A DNA stretch of 12,150 nt, from contig DASTPP010000252.1 of NCBI GenBank assembly GCA_035762175.1, positions 1-12,150 of the forward strand, written 5' to 3'. This document shows, in pieces, positions 1 through 8,437 of the stretch. Within the stretch, counting starts at the first letter, position 1, and each line of letters opens with the position of its first letter. This DNA is from DASTPP01 sp035762175 (GTDB lineage: Bacteria; Myxococcota_A; Polyangia; Polyangiales; Polyangiaceae). Under the pieces are notes generated by a model. The model was not told the DNA's origin. It searched no databases and saw only the letters and a program-made list of their open reading frames with translations. The position numbers were made by a program, and so were the translations under genes.

Positions 1-2
1 CC

Positions 3-2852
3 TTAGCGCAAGAGTCGTTCTGCATAGCGTTTCACCGCGGGCCGCAGCCGCGGGTCGCCCCCGCGCCCGAGCCCCTCGAGCACCCTCCGCCGAAACTCTT
101 CGGGGCCCTTGCCCTCGCCCGCCTTCGGAATGGGCGTCTCGCCCGACGGCGAGCCCTTCGGGCCCTGGCCCTTCTTGCCCTGCCCCCCCTCGTCGTCTTC
201 TTCGGCGCTGCGCGCCATCTCGAGCAGCCGCTGCGCCTCGCGCTGGCGCGCGAGCCCCGCCTCGCCCTCGCCGCGCTCGAGCTGCTGCGCCGCCTCGCGC
301 ATGTGCCGCTCGGCCTCGCGCAAGAGGTCGAGCGTCTGCTCGGGCAGCGCGCCGCTCGCCGAGCGGCCCTTCTCGCCCACCTCGCCCGCCCGCTCGGCGA
401 GCTTCGACTCGCGCTCGGCCGCGCCCCCCACGTTCGTCTTCTGCCGCGCCTTCTGCCGCGCCGCCTCGAGCGCCTGCTCGAGCCAGCGCACCTCGGGGCC
501 GAGCTTCGACGACGCCTCGCGCGCCGCCCGCTCGAGCCGGTCGCCGTCCCAGCGCCCCTCGTCGGCCGCCGCCCGCGCCGCCTCTTGCAAGGCCCGCTCG
601 GCCGCCTTGCCCGCCTCGAGCGCGTCGCGCGGCGCCCCCCGCTCGAGCGCGTCGGCCATCTGCTGCGCCTGGTCGCGCGCGGCCGCCGCCGCCTGCGCCG
701 CCGCGTCCGGCTGGAACGACGAGCGCGGCAGCCGCCGCACCGCCTCGCGCACCGCCTCGGCGTGCCGCTTCGCCTCGTCCTTGAGCGCCCCCGGCCCCTC
801 GCCCCCGTCGGCCTGCTCGAGCGCGTGCTCGACGTCGGCGACGTTGCCCGCGTGGTCGCGCGACAGCTCGTCGATCGCCTGCTCGCCCGCCGCCACCGAC
901 GACTCGGCGTCGCTCGCCTCCTGGTCGCCCGGCTCGCCCCCCGCGCCCGACGCGCCCGAGCCCGCCTCGGTGCCGCCCCCGCCCCCGCCCGCGAACGAGG
1001 GCTCGGGCCGCGCGAGCCGCGCCGCCAGATCGCGCGCCGAAAGCTCGGCGTGCTTGTAGTCGTCGCGCTCGAGCGCCCGGCGGATGCGCCGCAGGTCGCC
1101 CGCGACCACCCGCCCCAGATCGAGCCCGAGCGGCCCGAGCCGCGAGAGCGCCCGGCCGCTCGGCGCGATCACCTCGAGCGCCGCCTCCGCCCGCGTCCGG
1201 CCCGCGGCCCGCTCGGCCGGCGCCTGCGCCGCGTGCAGCCCGTCGGCCGCGTCCTCGGCGACGCGCGACAGTCGCCGCGCCACCGAGCGCGCGTCGCGCG
1301 CCCCGAGCGAGCGCAGCGCCCCGTCGACCGCCAGGCTCGCGTCCTCGAGCGCCGGCACGAGCTTCGCCCGGCCGCCCTTCGCCGCGTCGCGCACCCGCCG
1401 CGCCTGCCCGAGCACCAGCGAGCCCGTGCGCCGCGCCAGCGACAGGCCCCCGAAGGTCTTGCCCGTCACCTCGCGCGCCGCCTCGAGCGCCCGGTCGACC
1501 GCCTCGCGCTCGGCCGCCGCCCCGCGCTTGTCCGCCGCCGCCGCGAGCGCGTCGACGAACGCCGCGCGCACCGCCGCGAGCGCGTCGTGCCGCAGCGCCT
1601 CGGGCTCGCCGAGCGCCGGTGGCACGATCGTCACCGCCTCGCTCTTGCCCCACTTCGGCCCCGTCAGCGGATCGTTGTCGCGCGCCTCGACCCGCACCTC
1701 GATGGGCGCGTAGCTGTCTTTCAAGAAGCGGTCGGACGCGCGCAAGAGGTAGCCGCCCTGGTCGCGCCGCCGGTCGCTGTCGAAGCGCGCGAGCGGCCGG
1801 CGCTCTTCGCGCGCCCCCGAGCGCAAGACCAGATCGAGCTGGCGCAGGCCGTGGTCGTCCGACGCCCGGTACACCAGCGGGATCTCGCTCTCCTCGAGCA
1901 GCCGCGCCGTCCGCGGCGCCCCCTCGACCTCGACGACCGGCGCCTCGTCCGGGCGCGAGCGCAAAAGCAGCCCCTCGGCCTGCTCGACCCGCACCGGCCC
2001 GAAGCGCGCCCCCACCCGCAGCGGCGCGTCGCCCGCGAGCGTCCAGCGCGCCGTCACCCGGCCCTGCCCGTCGTCGACGAAGGGCACCTCTTGGTTGCCG
2101 TCGCCGAGCACCAGCGCCCGCCCCGCCCGCAGGGGCTCGCCCCGCACCGTCACCACGCTGCCGTAGGGCGCCTCGAGCTCGCCCACCCCCACGTACGAGC
2201 GATCGCGCTCGTGCAGGTATTCGGGCGGGTGCACCAGCACCTCGACCCCCTCGAGGTAGTCGATCGGCAAGGGCGCCAGGCCCCCCCGCGACGCGAGCAC
2301 GTCGAGCCCCTCGAGCACCCGCACCGGCCCCGCCGTCACCGCCCCGACCGCCAGCGCCGCCGCCAAGAGCCCCGCCCGCCGCGATCGCTTCGCCAGCCGC
2401 TCGGCGTGCCCGCGCACCCGCTCGACCGAGATGCGACCGAGCGACCGGTCGAGGTGCAGCGCCGCCAGCTCGGCCGAGCCCACCGAGGGCTCGACCCGCG
2501 CCCGCTCGACCAGCCGCAGCGCCCGCAGCGCCCGCCCCGCCCCCTCGGCGTCGGCCGGCCGCACCACCCGCTCGAGCACGCTCTGCAGCGACGCGAGCGC
2601 CCGGCGCCGGCGCACCGCCAGCGCCACCGCCCCCACGACCGCCGCCGCCACCAGCAGCGCCGCCCCCCCCCGCGCGCTCGGCACCCCGAGCCGCGCAAGG
2701 TGCGCCCCGAGCGCCAGCGCCGCCACCGCCCCGAGCACCGACGCCCGCCGCAAGGGCGGCCCCAGTGCCGTACGCCACGCTTCGGCCGCCGCCGCGACGG
2801 GCCCCGCCGCGGCAGGGTTCGGAAAAAGGCTCGGCCGACTGCGCACGGACAC
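3..2852 (-). CDS. DUF4175-like large membrane protein with coiled-coil C-terminal half
   Basis: Protein of about 949 residues from the GTG at 2852; the stop is at 3-5. Two hydrophobic segments lie near residues 38-57 and 64-80, and a third near 162-177. A beta-rich extracytoplasmic-looking region follows (about 195-415), with the motifs HPPEYL and RASDDHGLRQLDLVLR that I associate with DUF4175-type proteins. Residues from about 415 onward are Ala/Glu/Arg-rich helical, probably coiled coil, broken by a Gly-rich linker near 622-640 and a charged low-complexity stretch near 884-915. The end (PEEFRRRVLEGL...RYAERLL) looks like a conserved C-terminal motif. The molecular function is unknown. In myxobacteria such proteins often sit with MoxR/DUF58/BatA-type genes, which would lie beyond the left edge (inference). 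The frame is open to a GTG at 2951, but the extra 33 codons use rare codons (AGG, CTA, GTA, TCA), are Trp/Cys-rich and lack a usable Shine-Dalgarno. GTG at 2846 is a close alternative start. Family call moderately sure; gene reality very sure. Confidence 0.85.
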   Translation of the reverse strand: MSVRSRPSLFPNPAAAGPVAAAAEAWRTALGPPLRRASVLGAVAALALGAHLARLGVPSARGGAALLVAAAVVGAVALAVRRRRALASLQSVLERVVRPADAEGAGRALRALRLVERARVEPSVGSAELAALHLDRSLGRISVERVRGHAERLAKRSRRAGLLAAALAVGAVTAGPVRVLEGLDVLASRGGLAPLPIDYLEGVEVLVHPPEYLHERDRSYVGVGELEAPYGSVVTVRGEPLRAGRALVLGDGNQEVPFVDDGQGRVTARWTLAGDAPLRVGARFGPVRVEQAEGLLLRSRPDEAPVVEVEGAPRTARLLEESEIPLVYRASDDHGLRQLDLVLRSGAREERRPLARFDSDRRRDQGGYLLRASDRFLKDSYAPIEVRVEARDNDPLTGPKWGKSEAVTIVPPALGEPEALRHDALAAVRAAFVDALAAAADKRGAAAEREAVDRALEAAREVTGKTFGGLSLARRTGSLVLGQARRVRDAAKGGRAKLVPALEDASLAVDGALRSLGARDARSVARRLSRVAEDAADGLHAAQAPAERAAGRTRAEAALEVIAPSGRALSRLGPLGLDLGRVVAGDLRRIRRALERDDYKHAELSARDLAARLARPEPSFAGGGGGGTEAGSGASGAGGEPGDQEASDAESSVAAGEQAIDELSRDHAGNVADVEHALEQADGGEGPGALKDEAKRHAEAVREAVRRLPRSSFQPDAAAQAAAAARDQAQQMADALERGAPRDALEAGKAAERALQEAARAAADEGRWDGDRLERAAREASSKLGPEVRWLEQALEAARQKARQKTNVGGAAERESKLAERAGEVGEKGRSASGALPEQTLDLLREAERHMREAAQQLERGEGEAGLARQREAQRLLEMARSAEEDDEGGQGKKGQGPKGSPSGETPIPKAGEGKGPEEFRRRVLEGLGRGGDPRLRPAVKRYAERLLR

Positions 2853-2862
2853 CCTGTGCCGC

Positions 2863-2868
2863 CAGCAT
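2863..2868 (-). promoter_or_regulatory. Possible -10 box (TATGCT) for the DUF4175-like gene
   Basis: On the minus strand TATGCT matches four of six bases of the sigma-70 -10 consensus and ends 10 nt before the GTG at 2852. No convincing -35 lies 16-18 nt upstream. If used, the transcript would begin about 4 nt before the start codon, that is, be nearly leaderless. Weak on its own; it is listed because the same geometry recurs before two other genes in the window. Confidence 0.2.
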
Positions 2869-2992
2869 AGAGGGTCGGCCCACAAAAACCAGCCCGCCCT
2901 CGCCCCTGACCGCCCTACCCAGCGCCCCGCCTCACCCCCGCCCGAAGGCACCCTCCCGAGCCGCCCCGAGCCCGCGCAACCCGCCCCCCGGG

Positions 2993-3128
2993 GCCTCGCG
3001 CGCTCGGCCGGCCCCGTCGGTCCACGTCCAAAGGGCGGGGCCCCCGCTGTCTGAGCCGCCCGACCAGGGCGGCGAGTTCGGGGTGCCCGGCGGACGTGGA
3101 CCGACGGGGCCGGCCGAGCGCGCGAGGC
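2993..3128. repeat. Perfect 37-bp inverted repeat around a 62-bp centre (cruciform/hairpin element)
   Basis: Arms 2993-3029 and 3092-3128 are exact reverse complements over 37 bp (inner part ggccggccccgtcggtccac on the left arm). The 62-bp centre holds its own 7-bp hairpin, gccgccc at 3055-3061 and gggcggc at 3067-3073 around gacca, plus weaker pairing of gggc/cccc runs, so the whole 136 bp could fold as one long structure. It lies downstream of the 3242-4429 gene and upstream of the DUF4175-like gene. There is no T-tract, no open reading frame of note and no obvious flanking target duplication. It could be a strong terminator or transcript-stabilising structure for the upstream gene, or a miniature inverted-repeat element; the sequence alone does not decide. 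Confidence 0.85.
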
Positions 3129-3152
3129 TCGATCCGCCCCACCCGACCCCTA

Positions 3153-3194
3153 CCTCGCCGCTCTCGCCTCGCCGCTCTCGCCTCGCCGCTCTCG
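3153..3194. repeat. Three exact 14-bp tandem repeats
   Basis: The unit cctcgccgctctcg occurs at 3153-3166, 3167-3180 and 3181-3194, and decays into a C-rich tract (cctcgccccc) up to about 3238. It is noncoding, lying between the stop codon at 3242 and the inverted repeat ending at 3128. Probably a slippage product; no function visible. Confidence 0.85.
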
Positions 3195-3241
3195 CCTCGC
3201 CCCCCTGCCTCGCCCCCCTCGCCCGGCCCCCCGCCCCGCGC

Positions 3242-4429
3242 TCAGCCCTCGGTCAGCAGCCCGAGGGGCGCGAAGCGGTCGCGCTGGTCGGGCGGCAGCG
3301 AGCGCAGCCGCTGCACCAGCTCGGTCTTGCGCAGGTACACCTCTTCGCGCCGCCCGTCGTCGTGCTCGCGCTTGAGCGAGAGCTCGCGCGGGTTGGGGCT
3401 GCGCCGCGCGATCTCGGACACCACCGGCCCGAGCAGCGTGATCATGCGGTTGACGAAGGCGAGCAGCTCGTCGTCGTGCAGAATGTCTTGCCCGTTGAAG
3501 CGGGCCGAGAGCAGCCGGTCTTTGTGCCGCAGGGTCTCGCGCATCGCCGCCCGCAGCTGCTTCCACAGCTCGCCGAGCTGCATCAGGTCGTCGGTCTCGA
3601 GCTCGACCGCCGGCGCCTCGAGCCCCTCGTCTTCGCCGACCCGCTCGACCTCCGCCGTCAGCCGCTTGCTCTCCTCGTAGCGCAGGTGAATCACCAGGTT
3701 GTCGCGCACCTCGGGCTTGCGCCGCAGGCGAATGTCGGCCGTGCGCTCGGTCAGCGTGAAGCCCCCGAGGTAGTGGTCGGTCAGGTGAATCACCTCGGGC
3801 GTCATCTGCCGCGAGAGCCACCCCTTGCGCACCCCGACCGGCAGCGACAGCCGCGTGATGAACTCGCCCACCCGCCGCGGCGCCTGCCAGACCGGCAGCG
3901 CGTGCGCGTCGAGCTCGATCTCGACCGACGTGCCGTCGGCGTTCGTCAAGATCGCCGTCACCACGTGCCGCGACTCGTGCCACGTCACCGTCGCGCTGCT
4001 GACCGGCGCCGGCAGGTGCTCCGACAGCAAGAAGCCCTCGATGACCGTGCGCACCTCGCGCCGCCGCCGCTCGACCTCCGCCCGCATCATCGCCCGCTCG
4101 CGCTCGTCGTTGCTCTCGGCCGCCCGCCGCTCTTCGGCCACCGCCTCGGCCGCGTAGCGCGAGAGCCGGTCGACGTACGAGGGCACCAGCGGCTCGTTGC
4201 TCTGCGACGAGGCGTCGGCCACCGCCCCCATCAGCATCGCGTGGAAGACCTCGAGGCCCTCGATCGACTTCGCCCGCGTCGCCGACGCGGTCATGTACGC
4301 CGCCTCGAGCCCCCGCACCTCCGTCACCAGCTCGGCGGCGCGGGTCGCCGCCTGCAAGAACACCTCGAGCAGCGAGAGGGCGTTGTACTCGAAGGGGAAG
4401 GGGTGCGAGTCGCCATAAAGGTAGCGCAT
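3242..4429 (-). CDS. Conserved protein of unknown function
   Basis: 395 residues, ATG at 4429 and TGA at 3242-3244. I do not recognise a named domain. The N-terminus MRYLYGDSHPFPFEYN is distinctive, and I believe similar starts (MxYLYGDSxPFP) occur in uncharacterised myxobacterial proteins, but this is from memory. There is no signal peptide or membrane segment, so it is probably cytoplasmic. Residues 88-132 are Glu/Arg/Ala-rich and likely coiled coil. Residues 145-240 look like an alternating beta-rich domain, and the C-terminal third is charged and helical. No Cys is visible and no catalytic motif stands out. No Shine-Dalgarno precedes the ATG; a TATAGG hexamer lies 12 nt upstream. It is divergent from the homocysteine methyltransferase gene and separated from the DUF4175-like gene by 389 bp of repeats, so probably a separate transcription unit. 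Confidence 0.85.
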   Translation of the reverse strand: MRYLYGDSHPFPFEYNALSLLEVFLQAATRAAELVTEVRGLEAAYMTASATRAKSIEGLEVFHAMLMGAVADASSQSNEPLVPSYVDRLSRYAAEAVAEERRAAESNDERERAMMRAEVERRRREVRTVIEGFLLSEHLPAPVSSATVTWHESRHVVTAILTNADGTSVEIELDAHALPVWQAPRRVGEFITRLSLPVGVRKGWLSRQMTPEVIHLTDHYLGGFTLTERTADIRLRRKPEVRDNLVIHLRYEESKRLTAEVERVGEDEGLEAPAVELETDDLMQLGELWKQLRAAMRETLRHKDRLLSARFNGQDILHDDELLAFVNRMITLLGPVVSEIARRSPNPRELSLKREHDDGRREEVYLRKTELVQRLRSLPPDQRDRFAPLGLLTEG

Positions 4430-4441
4430 CGGGGCAATTTC

Positions 4442-4470
4442 CCTATACCAGAGGCGGGGGCTTCGCCGAA
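4442..4470 (-). promoter_or_regulatory. Possible promoter of the 3242-4429 gene
   Basis: Minus strand: TTCGGC (4470-4465), 17 bp, TATAGG (4447-4442), with TG one base before the -10 hexamer (extended -10 form). The -10 ends 12 nt before the ATG at 4429, which has no Shine-Dalgarno, so a transcript would have a leader of only about 5 nt. The -35 match is poor; the extended -10 is the main support. Confidence 0.3.
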
Positions 4471-4550
4471 ATGAACGCTGCGTTTGGGCCCCCGGGCGGG
4501 CCCGCAGGCCCGGCCAAAGCCCGGCCGGGGCGCCCCGGCGGCCGCAGCCC

Positions 4551-4580
4551 TTGCCGCCGTCGACCCCCCGACTCTACGCT
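4551..4580 (+). promoter_or_regulatory. Possible promoter of the homocysteine methyltransferase gene
   Basis: TTGCCG (4551-4556), 18 bp, TACGCT (4575-4580), ending 10 nt before the ATG at 4591. The hexamers closely resemble the candidate kinase promoter (TTGCGG, 17 bp, TACGCT). The predicted start of transcription is near 4587, so the message would be almost leaderless, which fits the absence of a Shine-Dalgarno before the ATG. Confidence 0.3.
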
Positions 4581-4590
4581 GCCTTGCGTC

Positions 4591-5484
<894 letters not shown>

Positions 5485-5673
5485 AGTCGGGGGCAGCATT
5501 CACCCGCGAAAACGGCCCTCAAAGCCCGGCCTTGGGGGGCCGGGCTCCCGCGCCGCGAGGCGCTTTCGCACGCTCGCCTGGAGGGGGGCGCAGCCCGAGG
5601 GAGCCCGGCCCCAACGAGGGCCGGGCTTTGCTGTCCGCACCGAGCGTTCCTCGCGTCGAGCGCCCGGGCCAAT

Positions 5674-5701
5674 GCGGCCCCCGACTTCAGTCGGGGGCCG
5701 C
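5674..5701 (-). terminator. Hairpin immediately downstream of the kinase gene
   Basis: Perfect 13-bp arms (5674-5686 and 5689-5701) separated by 2 bp. The hairpin ends one base from the kinase stop codon (TAG at 5705-5703). No T-tract follows on the minus strand, so it may act as a 3' stabiliser or non-canonical terminator. It is nearly identical to the hairpin at 8594-8621, which occupies the same place relative to the next minus-strand stop. Confidence 0.45.
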
Positions 5702-5702
5702 C

Positions 5703-7895
5703 CTACGGCTTGACCACGCGCAGCGTGAAGACGTACTCGACCGCCACGGGCGCGCCGCGCAGCATGACGGGCGAGTAGCGGCGCGTCGCCATCGCGTCGA
5801 GCACGGGCTTGTCCATGAAGGGCAGGCCCTTGAGAATGCGGCAGTTCTGCAGCGTGCCCCCCGTCGTGATCGTACAGCGCACGACGACGGTGCCCTCGAC
5901 GCCGGCGATGAGCGCCTCGCGGGGGTAGGCGGGCGTCGCGCCCGACAGCAGGGTCGGCCGGGTCATCTCCGGGCCGAAGGGCAGCACGCTGCCCGGCTTC
6001 GGGGCGCCCGGGCTCGCCTCGGGCGCCTTCGGGGGCGCCGCCGTCGGCGCTTGGGGCGCGGCCGCGGTCGGGGCCGCGTTGCGCGGCGGCTCGTCGGGGC
6101 CGATGACGGCCGAGTTGCCGGCCTCGGCCGAGCTCGGACGCTCTTTGCCGCCGCTCCGGGCCGCCGCCGGCGCCGGCGCCGGCGCGTGCGCCCTGCCGCC
6201 CGCCTCGCGCGGCGCGGCCGCCGCGTTGTTCGCGGGCGCCGCCGCCCCGGCCGCCGCGGGCGGCAGCGACGAGGGCGCCACCGCGACCTTCGGCGCCAAG
6301 ATGACCGTGCGCGACTGGGTCCTGCCCGCCATCGCGTCGCTCACGTTGACCACCACCGTCGTCGGCAAGAAGCCCTCGAGCGAGACGACGAGCGCCTGCG
6401 GCCCGGGCAAGAGGTCGATGAGCAGCGGCGTCTGCCCCACCGGCCGCCCCGACCACTCGACCTGCGCCCCCGCCGGCTCGCTCGTCAACATCAGGTGGAA
6501 CGACTCGGGCTCGGCCGCCATCGAGCCCGCCGCCCGGTCCGGCGTGGCCAGCAGGGGCGCGCTCTGCTGCTGTTGCGTCGCGTCGCCCCAGCGCGCGATC
6601 GTCACCCCCAGCGCCACCAGCCCCGCCCCCGCCGCCAGCCACCCGCCGTACTGGCGCCAGAGCGGCGGGCGCATCGCCGCCACCACCCCCGCCGTCGGGT
6701 CGGGCCGCTGCGAGGGCGGCGACAGGCTCTGGCGGCCGTCCGCCGAGAGCGCCCGCACCGTGCCCGTCGTCGTGATCGCGTTCGTCAGCCCCGTCGTGCC
6801 CGGCGGCGGCGAGGGCACCGACCGGCGCGCCCCCTGCACCCGCGACCTGAGCTCGGCCCGCTCGCCCTCGAAGAGCTCGGCCAGGTGCCGGCCGATGTCT
6901 TCGCGCGGCGCCGAGCGCCCCGTGCGAACCAGGTAATCTTCGAGCGCCTGCGCCATCGCCCGCGCGTTCGGGAACCGGTCGGCCGGGTGGCGCGCCAGCG
7001 ACTGGCCCACGATGTCCGACAGGACCTTGTCGATCGCCGGGTTGCGCTCATTGACCGCCGGAATGTGCGCGTTCAAGAGCTTCTGCAGCACCTCCGGCGG
7101 GGGGCCGTAAAAGAGCCGCTCGCCCGTCAGCACCTCCCAGAGCGTCACCCCGACCGCGAACACGTCCGCCCGCCCGTCGAGCAATTCGGAGCCCGCCACC
7201 TGCTCGGGCGCCATGTAGGCGAACTTGCCCTTCAGCGTCCCGACGGCCGTCTCGTGCTGGTTGATGTTGGTCTTGGCGATGCCAAAATCGACGATCTTCG
7301 TCACGCCCTCGTACGTGACGAGAATGTTGTGCGGGCTCACGTCGCGGTGCACGAGGTTCAACGGCGTGCCGTCGTAGTCCCTCATCTCGTGCGCGTACTG
7401 CAGCCCCCGCAGCGTGTCGGCCAGAATGCGCACCCAGTACTCGGGCGGGAACGCCCGGTGCACCTCGGCCAGCCGCCGCACGATCGACGTCAGCGGCTGG
7501 CCGTCGACGTACTCCATCGCGATGTAGAAGCGCCCCTCGTGCTCGCCGATCTCGTAGGTGTGCACGACGTTGGCGTGGTTCAGCCGCGCCGCCAGCCGCG
7601 CCTCGTCGAAGAGCATCTGCTGGGCGCCGTCGTCGTCGCCCCCGCCGCCGTCGCGGTGCAGCCGCAGCGTCTTGAGCACGACGAGCTTGTTGAACCCCGC
7701 CGGCCCCCGCGCCAGCGCCAGGAACACGTCCGCCATCCCCCCGCGCCCCAGCCGCGCGAAGGGCTGGTACTTGCCCGCCACCAGCGCCGGCATCTCGTCG
7801 TCGACCGGCCCGAGCAGGGGCGGCGCCGAGCCAGGGCCGGGGGGGGCGGAGGCGGAGACCGGTTCGGGTTGCGTGCCTTGCGTACTGAAGCTCAT
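5703..7895 (-). CDS. Ser/Thr protein kinase with transmembrane, PEGA and C-terminal TonB domains
   Basis: 730 residues from the ATG at 7895. The kinase domain spans about 42-320: Gly-rich loop LGRGGMADVF (49-58), catalytic Lys75 in VVLKTL, HRDVSPHN (183-190, Asp185 and Asn190), DFG (203-205) and APE (229-231) are all intact, so it should be catalytically active. One membrane helix lies near 416-434, so what follows should be periplasmic: a PEGA domain (about 463-535), an Ala/Pro-rich flexible linker (about 536-640) and a TonB C-terminal domain (about 650-728, AYPREALIAGVEGTVVVRC...) with Cys673 and Cys685 as a possible disulfide. The inferred role is sensing or contacting the envelope and coupling it to cytoplasmic phosphorylation; the substrate is unknown. 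The frame continues up to a TTG at 7976, and a TTG at 7940 is also possible, but the ATG gives the usual kinase N-terminus. No ExbB/ExbD genes are nearby. The gene converges on the methyltransferase gene across repeat R1. Confidence 0.95.
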   Translation of the reverse strand: MSFSTQGTQPEPVSASAPPGPGSAPPLLGPVDDEMPALVAGKYQPFARLGRGGMADVFLALARGPAGFNKLVVLKTLRLHRDGGGGDDDGAQQMLFDEARLAARLNHANVVHTYEIGEHEGRFYIAMEYVDGQPLTSIVRRLAEVHRAFPPEYWVRILADTLRGLQYAHEMRDYDGTPLNLVHRDVSPHNILVTYEGVTKIVDFGIAKTNINQHETAVGTLKGKFAYMAPEQVAGSELLDGRADVFAVGVTLWEVLTGERLFYGPPPEVLQKLLNAHIPAVNERNPAIDKVLSDIVGQSLARHPADRFPNARAMAQALEDYLVRTGRSAPREDIGRHLAELFEGERAELRSRVQGARRSVPSPPPGTTGLTNAITTTGTVRALSADGRQSLSPPSQRPDPTAGVVAAMRPPLWRQYGGWLAAGAGLVALGVTIARWGDATQQQQSAPLLATPDRAAGSMAAEPESFHLMLTSEPAGAQVEWSGRPVGQTPLLIDLLPGPQALVVSLEGFLPTTVVVNVSDAMAGRTQSRTVILAPKVAVAPSSLPPAAAGAAAPANNAAAAPREAGGRAHAPAPAPAAARSGGKERPSSAEAGNSAVIGPDEPPRNAAPTAAAPQAPTAAPPKAPEASPGAPKPGSVLPFGPEMTRPTLLSGATPAYPREALIAGVEGTVVVRCTITTGGTLQNCRILKGLPFMDKPVLDAMATRRYSPVMLRGAPVAVEYVFTLRVVKP

Positions 7896-7898
7896 CGT

Positions 7899-7910
7899 CG
7901 CACCGGTGCG
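7899..7910. promoter_or_regulatory. 12-bp perfect palindrome just upstream of the kinase ATG
   Basis: cgcaccggtgcg is its own reverse complement and ends 3 bp before the ATG at 7895. In the mRNA it could form a short hairpin over the initiation region; in DNA it could be an operator. A GGAGG lies at 7938-7934, too far from the ATG (38 nt) to act as its Shine-Dalgarno. Confidence 0.3.
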
Positions 7911-7947
7911 CTCGGCGTGCGAACCCGAGGCGGCCTCCAAAGGGTAA

Positions 7948-7976
7948 AGCGTAGGTAAGGGTAGTAACCACCGCAA
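7948..7976 (-). promoter_or_regulatory. Probable sigma-70-like promoter of the kinase gene
   Basis: Minus strand: TTGCGG (7976-7971), 17 bp, TACGCT (7953-7948). Directly upstream (7977-7992) lies the only AT-rich patch of this region, with a run of T on the minus strand that looks like an UP element. The predicted start of transcription is near 7941, giving a leader of about 46 nt to the ATG at 7895, or a leaderless message if the in-frame TTG at 7940 were used. Confidence 0.4.
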
Positions 7977-8280
7977 CCAAGTTCATAAAAAATTGACCCT
8001 CTAGCCTCGTAACTTTCCTCACGTCGGGAGGCAAGTCTTCGGGCAACCCGACGCGCTGTTTTTTTGTAAGCCCACCGCAGCGCTCGAGCCAAAGCCCAAC
8101 CTCACCGCGCCTCCTTCGCCCCCAACGCGGCCTTTCTCCCGAGCACCATCGACACCCTTCAAGCTTCGCCAGCCCGATCGCGAGCCGACCCTTCGCCCCC
8201 TGCCACCCGCGTGCCACGCCCGCGCCCCCCTGAACGCCCGGCAAGGCCTCAGGGCCCTCGCGCGAGGCCACGGGCGAGCC
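7977..8280. other. Noncoding spacer between the kinase promoter and repeat R2
   Basis: No reading frame here looks like protein. The first 90 bases are markedly less GC-rich than the rest of the window and hold the AT-rich patch and a terminator-like hairpin with a T7 tract. From about 8070 to 8280 the DNA is C-rich on the plus strand and shows no motif, hairpin or repeat that I recognise. Confidence 0.5.
8022..8065 (+). terminator. Terminator-like hairpin with T7 tract, no gene upstream
   Basis: Arms CGTCGGG (8022-8028) and CCCGACG (8047-8053) enclose an 18-nt loop, and seven T follow at 8059-8065 after a 5-nt gap. This is the only U-tract hairpin I see in the window. Reading on the plus strand, nothing annotated feeds into it: the kinase gene and its promoter point the other way. 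It may end an unseen small RNA, block transcription coming from the left, or be chance. Confidence 0.4.
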
Positions 8281-8437
8281 GCCCCCGAGTGATCTCGGGG
8301 GCAGCGAACGCCCTCTCGTGCCCCGCGGCTCCCACGCGACTCGGAACGCAAAGCCCGCCCCCTCGCCGGGGGGGCCGGGCTCCCACGGGCGCCGGGCTTC
8401 GGGGCGAGCCTGCGAACGCCCCGCGAGTGGCCGCAAC

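Noticed and set aside
303..2870. Plus-strand open frame of 855 codons opposite the DUF4175-like gene (also 109-1059 and 1084-1713)
   Set aside because: Arg/Pro/Leu-rich translation without domains, exactly opposite a gene with recognisable motifs; long stop-free antisense frames are expected at this GC content.
2993..3128. Insertion sequence
   Set aside because: No transposase reading frame and only 136 bp; kept as an inverted repeat of unknown origin.
3153..3194. CRISPR or operator array
   Set aside because: Only three contiguous 14-bp units running into a C-rich tract; best explained by slippage.
1619..4474. Plus-strand open frame of 951 codons
   Set aside because: Runs antisense through two genes and the 37-bp inverted repeat, with low-complexity Ala/Pro/Arg translation.
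4471..4590. 40-residue N-terminal extension of the methyltransferase
   Set aside because: Gly/Pro/Arg-rich translation of a repeat-like spacer; the family domain starts right after 4591.
7896..7976. TTG start at 7976 for the kinase
   Set aside because: Overlaps the candidate -35 and would put the promoter inside the gene; the ATG at 7895 gives a normal N-terminus.
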